Part shown: positions 30,251-41,600 of the stretch, one piece after another
Position numbering within the stretch: position 1 is the stretch's first letter
Layout: every line of letters starts with the position of its first letter
NCBI GenBank assembly: GCA_963969495.1
Contig: OZ018333.1
Coordinates: 89,048,942 to 89,112,941, forward strand
DNA length: 64,000 nucleotides
Direction of reading: 5' to 3'
From: Ceratothoa steindachneri
Taxonomy: Eukaryota; Arthropoda; Malacostraca; Isopoda; Cymothoidae
Made by a program: the position numbers and the translations under genes
The notes under the pieces: generated by a model
What the model saw: only the letters and a program-made list of their open reading frames with translations
Told to the model about the DNA's origin: nothing
Database searches by the model: none

Positions 30251-31415
30251 TCCAACTATCTTGGACCATTTTCTCCGTCTCCTAAATCACTTGCAATTCC
30301 TGAAGAGCCTGCTGCATTGGATGCTGTATTTTGTCTCTTTGTCCTCTCCTTGGTTTGGCTGGAGTGTCCATCCTCATTTCCTTCCACTGTATGCTTCACT
30401 GCTTTTCCTAGGTAAAATATTGGATACGTTAATTATCTATAGCTCGGTCACCTTACAGTTGACTACCAACCCTTCTTCTCCATTAAATTTCGGTATAATA
30501 TCATTTAATGTGAGAATATCATGCACACAAATATTTCCAACACTCATACAACACATTCTTGGACCAAAATCTGTTGTCTTTTTACAATCAGCTCATTTAT
30601 CTCAGAAGAATGAAACTTTTGGGAGACCAGCAAAGAACATGATGACTAGATTCTGCATAAAAGGAATACAATGAGCTTGATGTTGCGCCAGCTCAAGCTG
30701 CAATTATTTCCTAAGTTAAAAATATCACATTCATTTTACCTGGTTTTTCAATGTTGTTGTACCTTGTAGTATTGTTTTCTGACATTGCTGATTTTTTTGT
30801 GATATTATTATCTTACCTGAATGCTGCTGCTCTGCCTCACTCTGCCCTTGATCACTATGCTCTGCTGATGTCTGATTCCCCTTTCCTTTTTCTGCTGTCA
30901 ACCAAAAGACACACTTAATACGCATGGCAAACATGATCATTCTTTTATTACGGAGCACGGAATCACAGAAAAATAATGACCACTTTGCTCGTTGTATGTC
31001 CTTTGCTGTTCGTAATGCCCTAACTCATCATATTTAAGATCTATTACCTATAGAGTACACAAACCTCACCTGAAGCTTTCCCTTTGTTTAAAAAAAAATG
31101 CTCTAATATGCATCTTCTTACTGCTGCCTACAAGCAAAAATACATAGATTTATACTTTATCAGTATGGAATTATATTATTCACTTTCATGTTTATAATTA
31201 GGTTGTGCATTAATAGTTTGTGGTCATTTTGTGACCTAATCTTAATTTATGCTACTTAATGTAAGCGAGTGGCAGAAAAAGTAACATCCATTAATAATGG
31301 CAAAGAAGAGGGGAGGGGGTGATCGAATTACCGTGTACTTGTAATATTTTACATTTAGAATGTACATTTTTAAAATAAATAAATAAATAAAAAAACACTT
31401 TAAAAAATCCCTAAA
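30251..31415. other. Between hAT finger and terminal repeat, little recognised
   Basis: Probably the 5' part of the hAT element. A minus-strand frame at 30958-30731 is rich in Gln, Glu, Lys and Ser (KGKGNQTSAEHSDQGQSEAE) and could be its N-terminal tail. An unidentified minus-strand stretch near 30590-30450 reads FGPRMCCMSVGNICVHDILT. Neither matches a domain I know. Confidence 0.35.
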
Positions 31416-31465
31416 TTTTAGGGGTGCTTAAGAGCACCCCTAAAAATGGGCTAGCCACGCCCCTG
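31416..31465 (-). repeat. hAT-type terminal repeat with perfect hairpin
   Basis: On the minus strand it starts CAGGGGCGTGGCTAGCCC, the common 5' CAGGGG form of hAT terminal inverted repeats. Within it, TTTTAGGGGTGCT (31416-31428) and AGCACCCCTAAAA (31433-31445) form a perfect 13-bp stem with a 4-base loop. It is correctly placed to be the 5' end of the hAT transposase relic at 28241-30250. The next 8 bases outward are TTTGAAGG; no matching copy was found at the other end. Confidence 0.55.
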
Positions 31466-31527
31466 TTTGAAGGGTTCCCTGATACTCCGTACGCAGCGTC
31501 GGAAGGTGCCGGTAGTGCACCCACAGG

Positions 31528-32165
31528 CATGGTGACCAGAATTTAAATACTCAAATAAGGGACATATCTATTGGAGAGGTAGCTAAACAATATACGGGAC
31601 ACATACAACTTACGTGAAGTTACGCACGCAGCGCGAAGTCTCTCTTAACTTGGATCCAGATTGCCCAGGCCCTACTTCATTAACTTTTCTTTTGTTTTAA
31701 GGTGTGTTCATTGTACATTTTGTTATAAACGGCTGTTCATTACATATGTCAAAGCATTATAATGTTGCATTCATGCAGATTTTGCAGCAAGTCACTTTAT
31801 AACTAAATCGATTTGCCATAATTTATTGAGTAAATTACATAAAATAAAATGCATATGATTAAAACCTTTCCATAATCCCTTCAAAGTAAGTTTGCCCATT
31901 GTTGTTAGTATGTTATTTTTCATTTGTCATACTTTACACTCGATCCAACTGCTCTCAATTGATGGTGTTTGGTTTGAATGTGATAAACTCAGAACAGGAC
32001 AGTGAATTTGCACTTTATCTGTAGCTCTGACTTGATAACTCTACACTGCATCGGCTCCTGTCATTTTTCTCCAAGTATTAAAAATACGGGACAAAAGGCG
32101 TCCCGGGAAGGGTCGATATGAGACGCGTGACAAATGCTATAAATACGAGACGTATGGTCATCCTG
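31528..32165. mobile_element. Probable MITE, 638 bp
   Basis: The ends form an imperfect inverted repeat: left CATGGTGACCAGAATT, right (reverse complement) CAGGATGACCATACG. Inside both ends come phrases of the form AAATACTCAAATAAGGGACA and AAATACGAGACGTATGG, a pattern known from hAT-type non-autonomous elements that begin CAGGGTGACCATA. Flanking 8-mers CCCACAGG and CCAAAGGG match at 5 of 8 positions, so any target duplication has decayed. No ORF lies within. Confidence 0.45.
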
Positions 32166-32189
32166 CCAAAGGGAGTGAAGAAATCCGAG

Positions 32190-33350
32190 AGGATCTTAAA
32201 GACGCCACCAATACCTGCGTACATACCGATTTACCTGATACCACACCGATGAAAAGAGCTCTTCAAAGCCTTGAGCGGGCTGCCAAAGCGTCCCTGGGGG
32301 TGGCAACTTTGGACCCCCCGGCTTCGAGAAGGCAATCACCGGAAGTTAGATCGCGTCCTCAAAGCAATTCTCCATCGAGACTACACACTCCTGTCGCCTT
32401 TCCATTGGAGCAAGAAGTAACACTAACACCTCGGACTGCACCTAGGGAATTAGCCGCTAGACTACCACCTATGGACTTGACCCGTTGGTCCATAGTAGTG
32501 AGGGATCTGACGACAAATATCCCGAATCCTACCTTCAAGAGAAGAGGTCACCCAACTTCTCATCTTATTCCGCGTTCGACAACACTTAAGAACCGACGAG
32601 CACCAGTCAGTTTTCCAACGACTTCGGCTGTTCTACTGAGTCTTTCATTACGGCTGGAGTGCTGCCCTAAAGGATTCCCTGGAAAGACAGACCTAGCAAG
32701 CCAACGTCCAGTTATCGGAGGCGGCCCTCACCCCCGAATTAGTTGGCCTCGGCATCTTCCTCAGAGAACTCCTGACTACAGACCGGCCCCAATGGCTTGT
32801 GGCCGCAGAGGAGGATATGTAGGGCAACCTAGACCATGCATAAAGAGCTCTGTACGAGCTCAAGGAGGTCTGGCAATATCTGGCTAGGCTAGCGTCCGGC
32901 CACATTGGGGACATAACAGAACCTTACCAAGCCATCTTCTCCTACCTCCTCAGACACGTCTTCCTGGACCTCAGATCACCTCGCGGAAGATTACATCGAA
33001 GAAAGAAGGAATCTCCCAGGATAGAAGTCCTACAAAATCACGCAGTGCCTAGCGTTCTTAGTGACTCGAGTAGCGATGTGTTTGGATAGGTGAGGGCTTT
33101 CAGCCCCGCAGAGCTTTGGTCTAGTGTTCTTAGTGGTGCTAGTGAGAGCATGAATTTGGTCAGTGCTGGAAGTTTCTTATAAGGATCGAACTCAAGCAAC
33201 AGTATCATTAGTATTCCTTACTTGAATTACGAGCCCATCTCTCCTGTGTTTGAGACGACACAAACAATTAGGACGTTCATTCGTGAGACAGTATTTATTT
33301 TGGCGCGGAATGGGATATAGCTTTATGGCCACCCCCCAGGTGTAGTACTC
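32190..33350 (+). pseudogene. Gag-like region of a DIRS-like retroelement
   Basis: An open frame at 32249-32887 (MKRALQSLERAAKASLG, then a Pro/Arg/Thr-rich middle) continues out of frame into a stretch with GHIGDITEPYQAIFSYLLRH and VFLDLRSPRGRLHRR near 32900-33000. Its position ahead of an RT of the same strand suggests a gag-type protein. I do not recognise a named domain. Confidence 0.35.
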
Positions 33351-34620
33351 GGTAAGTGATCGATGTCAACATGGACGAATTTAGGTCTATCTTAATAGAC
33401 CCTACATATCTTGTCTGCCCATCCCCACTCTACGATGTTGGTGGTAAATTTCGATCTTCTCCATTTTCAGGCCTACGTCGAGTCTATGGCCACTACCTTG
33501 GGGGCCTACATATTATGGATACGGCGCTATCTCCAGTACACCAGGTGACACAACCAAAACTCACCGCAGTGATTCCACAAGCAGGACTTTGCCGTTCCTA
33601 CAGTCATTAATAGCAACGAACCAAAGGACTTTATTGACGATAGCGATTTTACTTCCTCGAGTCAAAGAAGGAACTTCCTAAAGGGGCCTCCAGATATCGG
33701 AGGTATAGGAAGTAAAGACGCCAAAACCAACGATGAAAATCAGAACGATAACGGCAATGACAAAACCAACCTCAACCATGAAAATAACCACAACGACAGC
33801 ATAGAGGATCAAGTGAGCCCGGAGGCGGATCCTCTTCAGCCAAAGACCACCAAATGGTTTGGCAAATTAAAATTACCAAGCCCGGCGAGTTATCCAATAC
33901 CACATGGGTAAATAATATCGTCAAAAGGGAAACGAAATTAAGATTTTCCTACCCGGGAACTATCGCCACTTCCAATTTATGGCTGCGCAAATGGTGGCGG
34001 GGGTCGAACTACTTGCCAAGAAAGATATATATATTAGAAGAAACGAGTCCATGAGGGTCCAGATGGGTCCATGAGGGTGGTCTATGATATGTACGTTCTT
34101 ATTCCCAACTTCACCCCGCCTAGCTTCATGCTACCGAACATTGCCAAGGTTCACTCCAGAATAAGAGACCAGGGGACATAGCAATGAAATCGACTTGAAG
34201 AATGGTTTCTACCATTTGTCCTTGCATCCGAAGGCAAGGCAACAGTTTGGGGTGAAGATCGGTGACAAGTGCTGTCAATTCGAAAGACTGCTCTTGGTCT
34301 TTTGGAGCTGCCCCCTTCTTGATGCAGACTAGTTTGGAAAGCATCGCTAACCACTGGGCCAGATCTAACAGTATATAGACTTTTGCTTACCTAGACGATG
34401 TGCTTCTGGTGAGCGATTTGAATAGCATGCTTGGCACCTCTATACAACTGAACAGCGCTAAAGCCATCTTCACACCAACCTCTATTAGCCCATACCTCGG
34501 CGTCTACTTAAATCTTGACCGCGACTTAAACGGTCTAACTCCACGCATGCACGATACGGTACACAAAGCCATCTCTCCTCTTGCTGCGCTCCACCAAAAT
34601 TATGGTAAAGCCTGAGCCGC
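33351..34620 (+). pseudogene. DIRS-like reverse transcriptase relic
   Basis: Broken frames give LPSPGELSNTTWVNNIVKRE (the W-V-x-x-I-V block that opens DIRS-type RTs), PPSFMLPNI, then near 34190 DLKNGFYHLSLHPKARQQFG and VKIGDKCCQFERLL, and at 34382-34615 FAYLDDVLLVSD with both catalytic Asp codons (34394-34399) followed by TPTSISPYLGVYLNLD. This D-L-K-x-G-F-Y-H and L-G-V-x-x-x-x pattern is that of DIRS1-like elements. No tyrosine recombinase frame was found downstream, so the clade assignment rests on the RT alone. Confidence 0.55.
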
Positions 34621-35775
34621 CTAATTATCTATCCTCCATCTTTCTTTTTTCTGGACCTTACTTTGTAATCATAATAATCGCCATCACCTCCAGGAGGAGC
34701 GATTCTACTCCCTCATTCCTCTCATCAACATGGGTTGGAGGTGCTGGTAGAGACTAGGGCTCCACCACGGCTATCACCCGTGGTTTCGTTTCTCTAGTCA
34801 ATGCCACCATCTGTCTCAAGTTATTACAATAGGGTGAGGAGGGGGAATACCGACCGAATGCTCTGGTATGATAACTATTTTAAATTGCCCGCCGCTACTC
34901 ACCACTAACACAGCACCCATCCTCAGTAAACAACACGCAAGCAACAGGTTTCCGTCATCACGACGTCTGTGTTTACCAGGTAAGAAAATTGATTTTTCGG
35001 ATGTCTGTTGTTATTTTTCACGGTTCTCCTATACTGTCTCACGTCGGGGAATATGGCGTTATTGTTTTGAGTTAAGTTTCATTAAGATATTTAGCCATAT
35101 TGAAATGTTATCCAGTGAAATGAAGGGCGTCCTTTCGAAGGGATCACCATGACATTGTTGTGAAAAAAAATGGTGGTACTGGAGAACATCGACCGCCAAC
35201 ATGTGGGAGAACACCGATGCGTGAAATTTTGAAAATTCGATGTACTTTGAAATACTTGTAAAACAACAAAAAGTGACTGAATATGTATATTAGCATCAAA
35301 ATAAATAGTGGTGGTGAACTAGCGCATTTAAATGAAGTGGAACAGTGTTTTTTTATGTAAAGTTGAAGGTGATTTTTAAAGAAATATGATGCGATATCAG
35401 TGTTATTATGCTAAAAACATGAAATAACTATAATATATATGTGAATTAGGTTATTAGAATGACTCTAGGATATATATTCAATTTGCAAAAAAGATTTTTA
35501 ACACCGATATATTCGAGCCATGGCCTTCGGTGTACCCCCACATCACTACGATTTTTGAAAAGAATGATTTAAAATACTAATAAGAGTTTAAATTGTGTAA
35601 AAAAATACTGTAATATATAGATAATTGCTAAAATGAAATACACAAGATTAATAATTTTTAAACTAAAAACAGGAAATTTGTTTTTTTTGGGGGGGTTCAC
35701 CATTAACTATTCATATGTCTAATGTCATTAACTCTTTCAGATCTAGCTTACTGCCTCTTTGGAAACCTGGCCATC
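34621..35775. other. No gene recognised
   Basis: Mixed-composition then strongly AT-rich sequence. There may be remains of the DIRS-like element at the start and of the left flank of the pogo-type transposon at the end, but no motif or terminal repeat is visible. Confidence 0.4.
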
Positions 35776-37160
35776 ATGCCTCACAAGTATGTCAGGAAAA
35801 GTGACAAGCAGCTCGACCGCTCCAACCTGGAGGCTTTATTCAAGCACTAGGTTGCATCCAATTGCAGCATCAAAACAGTCGCTGAGGAATTCGGTTTCAA
35901 GAAAGCAATTATTGGGATAAGTTTAAAAATTCATTCATCCCATTTAGACTACATCAAGGGTCTGGAATTCACTTCCTCAGTCTGTTTTTCCAGACTAGTT
36001 TAACGTTTCCTCTTTTAAGAGGCAAGTCTGCCAGCATTTTCGGAACCATATTTCATTTTTTTTTACTTTATTTTGTAGCCTAGATTTATATATTTTATTT
36101 TTTTCATTTTTTTTTAGCAAGGGCCTTCTAAGTCCTAATTCGTTTCTCTTTTTACAGGCTGCCTGTGCAGCCCCATACTAATAGGATTTTCACCCCACAA
36201 CAGGAGCTGCACATAGTATAATATACCATCCAAGCTGCCAAGATGTTCTATGACTTGCCCATGAACGAGGTATGTTAAAGATTGTGGGAGCCAAACCATC
36301 ACTGATGCCTGGGAGAAGGAAAGAATGGCAACTTGAGACTCGTACTACTCGTTCATGGACAGTCATCCAAACCTTGTGCTGAAGGCCCCGGAAGGCATGT
36401 CAATTGCCAAGATTGTGGCCTTTAACAAAGTTAATGTAGAAACCTTCTTTAAGGCTTACACATTAGCTATGGAAAAGTACGAATTCACTCCGGGCCGGAT
36501 ATACAATTTGGATGAGAGTTCTTTATCCACAGTTATGAAGCCTGTTAAGATTTTGTGTGCAAGGGGTCAGCCAGTAGCCACGCAGGTAACTCCGGAAAGG
36601 GGACACCATGACGTTTTTGGGTATTATAAATGCTGTGGGGGAGTCCATTCCCCCAATGTTTATAATTCTCAGATGTAGATGGAACCCAGCTTTCATGAGG
36701 AAAACGATTTTCGGTTCCAAAAGCATATTGCATCCTAATGGCTGGATGAAGGGTGAATGCTTCGTGCAGACACTTCAGCATCTTCAGGAGAAGTCTGATT
36801 GTTCTCTAGATAACAAGATTCTTCTTATCATGGACAATGCTGAATGTCACATGAACATTCATGTTGTGGAGTTTGCGATCAAGCATGGTATCGTGATTCT
36901 TACCTTGCCTCCGCATACGACAGACAAACTTCAGCCATTGGATGTGAGTGTGTTTGGTCCCTTTAAGACGTTTCTGCGTGGCCTACTGAACGACATAAAG
37001 AGAAGTAGAAAAATAAAAGAGATTAAACCCCCAAATCAGAGCTTACCTGTATCTCTTAGCGTTTGTCCAACTGATTTTTTCTTTGCTTGTGTCGGCTGTG
37101 TTCCCTTCCACGAGTTTGGTTCAGACATCTTTATTCTGTGCAGTGGCGCTCATCTCTAAT
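35776..37160 (+). pseudogene. Pogo/jerky-type (Tc1-mariner superfamily) transposase relic
   Basis: It starts at ATG 35776 with MPHKYVRKSDKQLDRSNLEA and KTVAEEFGFKKA, a Psq-type helix-turn-helix that binds transposon ends. After a LINE-tail insertion it resumes near 36160 with RIFTPQQELH. The catalytic core gives FTPGRIYNLDESSLSTVMK (first Asp), then, after a frameshift near 36600, KILLIMDNAECHMNIHVVEF (second Asp) and TLPPHTTDKLQPLDVSVFGP (third acidic residue). In-frame TAG at 35848 and a frameshift kill it. The sequence leaves the family pattern after about 37020. Domesticated jerky-like genes share this layout, but the lesions argue for a dead transposon. Confidence 0.8.
35905..36160 (+). 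mobile_element. LINE 3' end inserted in the pogo-type relic
   Basis: The segment reads RVWNSLPQSVFPD and SSFKRQVCQHF in one + frame; W-N-S-L-P followed by S-F-K-R is the standard end of CR1/Jockey-type LINE ORF2. It splits the transposase between its helix-turn-helix and core parts. It is not family A or B. Boundaries are approximate. Confidence 0.6.
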
Positions 37161-37480
37161 GTGTTGGTGGGGTCACAGTGGGACTGTGGCTCCGTGGTTA
37201 TGTGCTTCCACCTCTTACTCTGGCCAATACCAACTTTATTGTCTAAGGTTTTTTTTAGCTGACTTAGGACAATTTTGATGTGTTGAATCCAAAAATCACA
37301 TTGGTTTTGCTTAATTAGGTAGACTTTTTATTTATGCCCAAATCGTGTTTTTTAACGTATATTTTACATATACGGTATTTTCTATTTATATGATCCAATA
37401 TTTTTACTTATTTCTTTAAATAAAAAGATTGTGAATAGTTTACAGGCGGCAATTTTCGACTAAGTGGTACTTTTCTTTTT
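37161..37480. other. AT-rich spacer
   Basis: I see no gene. It ends in CTTTTCTTTTTCAG at about 37482, which would serve as a splice acceptor for the next region. Confidence 0.4.
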
Positions 37481-37482
37481 CA

Positions 37483-38216
37483 GGTGAATAAAATAAATTT
37501 AGACAAAAGATTTGGCAAAAATAATCCGGATGTATTCTGTTTCATCTGCGGCAAATACACCGTTGTTCCGAACAAGAAGACAGCGACAAGTTTCATAAAG
37601 CTTTATAACCATGCTTAACTAGGATAAAGCTTGGGCGCCACACATGGTATGCAAGACAAGTACTGAGTATCTGCGTCGATGGACCAATAGCAATGAGAGT
37701 TTTCTGAAGTTTGGAATTCACATGGTTTGGAAAGAGCCTACAGACCATGACACTGACTACTACTTCTGCGCTATTGATTTGACTGGGATCAACAGAAGGA
37801 ACCGGGGCAGCCTCAAGTATCCTGATCTTCAATCAGCACGTCATTCTGTAGCTCAGTGTGGTGAGATTCCAGTACCTATCTTTGGGCAACTTTCTGACAT
37901 TAGTGACGTAGATTCCTCCAGTGTTGAAGAAAAAAAAAAGTCTTTTGACGATGATGCTACGCGTCCTTTTCCTCAAAAGGAGCTAAATTATCTAGTTCGC
38001 GATCTCAGGTTTTTCAAAGTCATCTGCCGAACTGTTGGCCTTCAGAGAGTGCTCGCATGACTTTTTATCTCCAGTACATCAAGAGCACCTCAGTTTATTC
38101 TCTAAAGAGAAGAATTTGGTGTACAATACATATATTGCGTAGTATTTGAACAAGTTTGGAAAGCCACAGTACCAACCCGAAGATTGGAGACTGCTCAGTG
38201 ACAGTGTAGTGGCTTA
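37483..38216 (+). pseudogene. Relic of an uncharacterised arthropod gene family (CFICGKYT motif)
   Basis: The region opens NPDVFCFICGKYTVVPNKK, and after stops at about 37617-37628 continues open at 37644-38060 with FGIHMVWKEPTDHDTDYYFC, AIDLTGINRRNRGSLKYPDL and QKELNYLVRDL, then out of frame NLVYNTYIA and PEDWRLLSDS near 38115-38200. I recall many arthropod predicted proteins with this order (C-x-I-C-G, V-W-R-E-P-x-D-H, Y-C-F-C, Y-P-x-L-x-S-A, D-L-x-R-D-L, P-E-D-W-R-L-F); no function is known to me, and the family is often multi-copy. Two Cys pairs hint at zinc binding. Several stops and frameshifts mark it as dead. It lies directly after a pogo-type relic; whether the two belonged together is unknown. 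Confidence 0.55.
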
Positions 38217-38246
38217 ACACCTACAAAATATAATAAATTTCCCCAA

Positions 38247-38249
<3 letters not shown>

Positions 38250-38320
<71 letters not shown>
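38250..38320. repeat. (AT)n microsatellite, 71 bp
   Basis: An uninterrupted AT dinucleotide run. A second, shorter TA run lies at 38888-38923. Confidence 0.95.
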
Positions 38321-38322
<2 letters not shown>

Positions 38323-38886
38323 CTATATCAGGAAATGTATAAAATGGCAACATTTCCTTTTCATCATGTGAACATAAATTCAGCAAATGCTCTATTTCAA
38401 TCGTGCTCTGCTATTAACAGGTTGGTCAAAATTTATATACAATTCTTAGTTTGTTTTTCCCCTTTGTATCAAATTCATTATGGCGTTTTTTTTTTCATTT
38501 CCAGACCCATTAATCACGTTAACCCTTAGTATAGATTTTCCCTTCACTCCAAATCATTAGCACAGATTTATCCTTCATCCCAAATCATTATCATATAACT
38601 TCCTAGACTCCCAAACCTATTTATCGTATAACCTTCGTTACGCTAGAATTAATTCACCCCGAAATTATTTACATGTCACATAGTTCTAATTAATCAATAG
38701 CCTACTGTACTATTTAATAATTGTCCACAATCATTCATCGCCATTTTTTTAGTCTCTCTTATTAAGTTTCCTATTTATTGATCAGCCGTTGCCTGTTTAC
38801 ATAAACCATATTGTCTTACTGTACAATTCTTAATTTTGTTATTTAAAAGACATAACTTACGCTCTCCCCATATTATATTCCCTCAA

Positions 38887-38928
<42 letters not shown>

Positions 38929-39950
38929 TTATTTCTCTAATAATAAATATATTGCTAAAACTTATAATTAATATCCCTCCTGAAGAATTGCATTTAACTC
39001 ATCCATTCACTTTCAACCTCAAATTCATTGCCAAAGTAATTTGTTAGTTTGGCTGGTGCCCCCGTAACCTGTATACCATTAAAAACGTTCAACTTAATAT
39101 TATTATCCACATTATAAGCCACACACCCTTATGGCTTTAACAGCAACAATTGCTCGGTGAAATGCGTTCTGCTGTACAACGGCAATCAGTTTACCTCTGT
39201 ACCCCTTGCTCACTCGACTACACAAAAGTAATAATATGAAGGGGGATACGTGTTGGAGAAAATTCATTATGATCAGCATGAGGGGTTGATTTGTGTATAC
39301 ATGAATATGGTGAATTTATTGTTGGGGTAACAGTCCGAGTTCACCAATTACCCGTGCTTTATGTGAACGTAGGATAGTAGGGACCGAGCTCAGCATTAAA
39401 CGAAGATTACATGTGTATTATTATTATAATTAGTAGTAATAGTAATTATTAGTATAATTTATTATTATTACTATTAATATTATCCCCTCAACCTATTCTA
39501 CCATCACTTTGTAGAGGCAAGACCTTTCCCGCTGCCTGGACAGAGTTCGGTCTGGTAGCCATAGTGCTTTGGTGGACTGCATGTCATCCTGGAATCACCT
39601 AGCATCAGGGTATGATAATAATAGCTGATCACCTACCTTACTTGTTAGTAGACCGTCATATCATCTCTACTACATACCCTAATCGTTAGTAGGCCTGCAT
39701 ATCATATCTACATCTCTATTAAATAGTCGCCTACCCCCCTTACAAACCCTCTATTTTACCAATAGATGTTTTGGATTCCAGAGTCACTTTTATCCTCTTG
39801 TGGATCCTCAGTTGAGCGGTATTATATACAGTGAGGTCGCTACCTGCTGCAAGGCAAGGATTAGGCACGGTGTCTGTTGGGATGTTAACTCTGCTGAACT
39901 TCTTCTAGTAGTAATATAAGGTAGCTACGTCGGCACCATCCTTAATGGTT
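38321..39950. other. AT-rich intergenic DNA, no gene
   Basis: It contains a TA run (38888-38923) and an ATT/ATA-rich patch (about 39416-39482). I see no coding family on either strand. Confidence 0.5.
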
Positions 39951-39954
39951 AAAG

Positions 39955-40490
39955 CTCATTTTATTCTAAGAGTCTATAAGGTGACTGTCTACTAGGGAAA
40001 GAGTCGCTGTAATCACTTTACAGCATAATTCTAGGGTAGAGAAAAAAACTAATGTGCAAAAGACTAAAAAATACAAAAAACAAACAAAAGAAGTTGCAAG
40101 AAGGAAGCAAGCTCCGGTGTCGGGGGTAGGCCCGCTTCTTCCCGCGGCAGGAGCATACCACCTACAAGAGAGAGAGTCGAATAAAATGGACGAGGCCAGT
40201 TTCCTCTAAAAAGTCCGATAGTCTACAAGTCTGTGTAACTGAAGATCACCCAAATGAAACATTGAACAAGAATGTGGCGAACAGTTTGGTGGACAGCGCA
40301 GTAGTCACAATAAGGTGCAGGCAAGCGTTCCATCAAATGGCAGTATGTCCCACGACTGGGACCAATTCGAAGACGACAGAAACGAGCGGAAGCCTTCGCG
40401 GGATGGGAGGTAGGTCTATGGGAACAGTCGCGATGAACTGGGAGGCGTTCTGAGCTTGCAGGGCGCCGGCGCGCCTGTCCCTTTCTCGTC
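39955..40490 (-). mobile_element. Family B copy B6, 3' end on the minus strand
   Basis: The minus strand carries HLMERLPAPYCDYCAVHQTV and RHILVQC (about 40340-40230), the family-B C-terminal C-x2-C-x7-H-x4-C motif, then a 3' UTR with GGCAGGAACGC-like and CCCCCGACACCGG phrases shared with B4, and a diverged terminal motif (CTAGTAGACAGTCACC near 39995). It is 5'-truncated near 40490. Confidence 0.65.
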
Positions 40491-41600
40491 CCCGATAGAG
40501 GTCGGATTTGCTGACCCAAACGACAAAGATGAAAGGATAAAGGTACTTTACTTTTGATCTTTGTCTCCCATCCGAGTTTATATAGGTCATGGCGTGGTTG
40601 TGTTTGGTCGGTTGCAAGAAAACTTATTCCGATCCACCAAATTATTTTAATTTCAGATGAATAAAAGATGGAAGGTTTAGATGCCATTGAAAGGCTGTGG
40701 GAGGAGGATCAGCAATATTTCCGAGGGATTAATGACTTTAGACGTTAGGTTTACGATAGAGCGATTCCCTTTTATCGTTAGACGACTCTGGTTTCCAGAA
40801 GCTAACGATTTGAAACCATAAAAGAGGAATCTGTTAAAGACGAGAAAAGGAGTTTTAGCTTTGTTATTTTCGGAAGAGAGAAAGGAATGATAAAAAAAGA
40901 ATAGAATATATGTGACCAATCTTATTATATCGCACTTAGGGAGGGTGGACACGCATCCATAAATAAAAAGGAATAATGAGGGTCTAGAAATTTTTATCTT
41001 TAAAAACCTTTAAACTGAGATCATATTTATTTGTCTAATTATAAAATAACCACCGACAGTATCTCTTTTTAAATCTTTACAAAATAAATTCGTTTAATTT
41101 TAGTAAATGAAAGTAGGTCTTTAAACAGCCTCCAGTTATGAATACCAAAAAAAAGATTTGTACCTTTCATTTTTGGGACAGGTGAAAATGCCTTCACTTG
41201 TGAAGGAAACCATCACCTACCACGCCCTCCTCCTTACTGGACCCGTCTATCTCTATGCCTCTTTTTCTCGTACAATCAAAAGAGTTTCTCTACACATTCG
41301 TCATCTTACCACATAACCTAGGCCGGGCTGGGAGGGGGCATATGGCGAGGTCCCTAGCTGCTGGCAGGGTCGAAAGGCCCCTGGTAGGGGTATCTCGGTA
41401 TCTGTCCTCTGTTCAAGGCGCCCAGGGCACACATGAGGTAGGTACACTTAGCCTTTCCTCCTCCTCCTTTCCGCTATCATCTATTTTCTACCTTTCGCTC
41501 TACCATTCTGCCTCCATTAGTAAAGCCCCGTCATTCGATTGATACCTCGCTTTACCTTGACCATCAATGGTATCGTGCCGCTGGAATATGTTCTCCCCTT
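40491..41600. other. No gene recognised
   Basis: Both strands are AT-rich with short frames only. A Ser/Gly-rich + frame at 41255-41542 has no family resemblance I can name. Confidence 0.4.

Noticed and set aside
30261..30674. 137-codon + frame opposite the hAT 5' region
   Set aside because: Hydrophobic and low in complexity, no family pattern, and opposite a supported minus-strand element.
32249..32887. 212-codon + frame as a host gene
   Set aside because: Low-complexity Pro/Arg/Thr-rich composition and position before a DIRS-like RT favour a gag-type relic.
38250..38320. Long AT run as something special
   Set aside because: A common dinucleotide microsatellite; the overlapping Ile/Tyr frame is an artefact.
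39530..39610. tRNA-like B-box phrase GAGTTCGGTCTGGT
   Set aside because: No matching A box or cloverleaf could be formed, so no tRNA or SINE is called.
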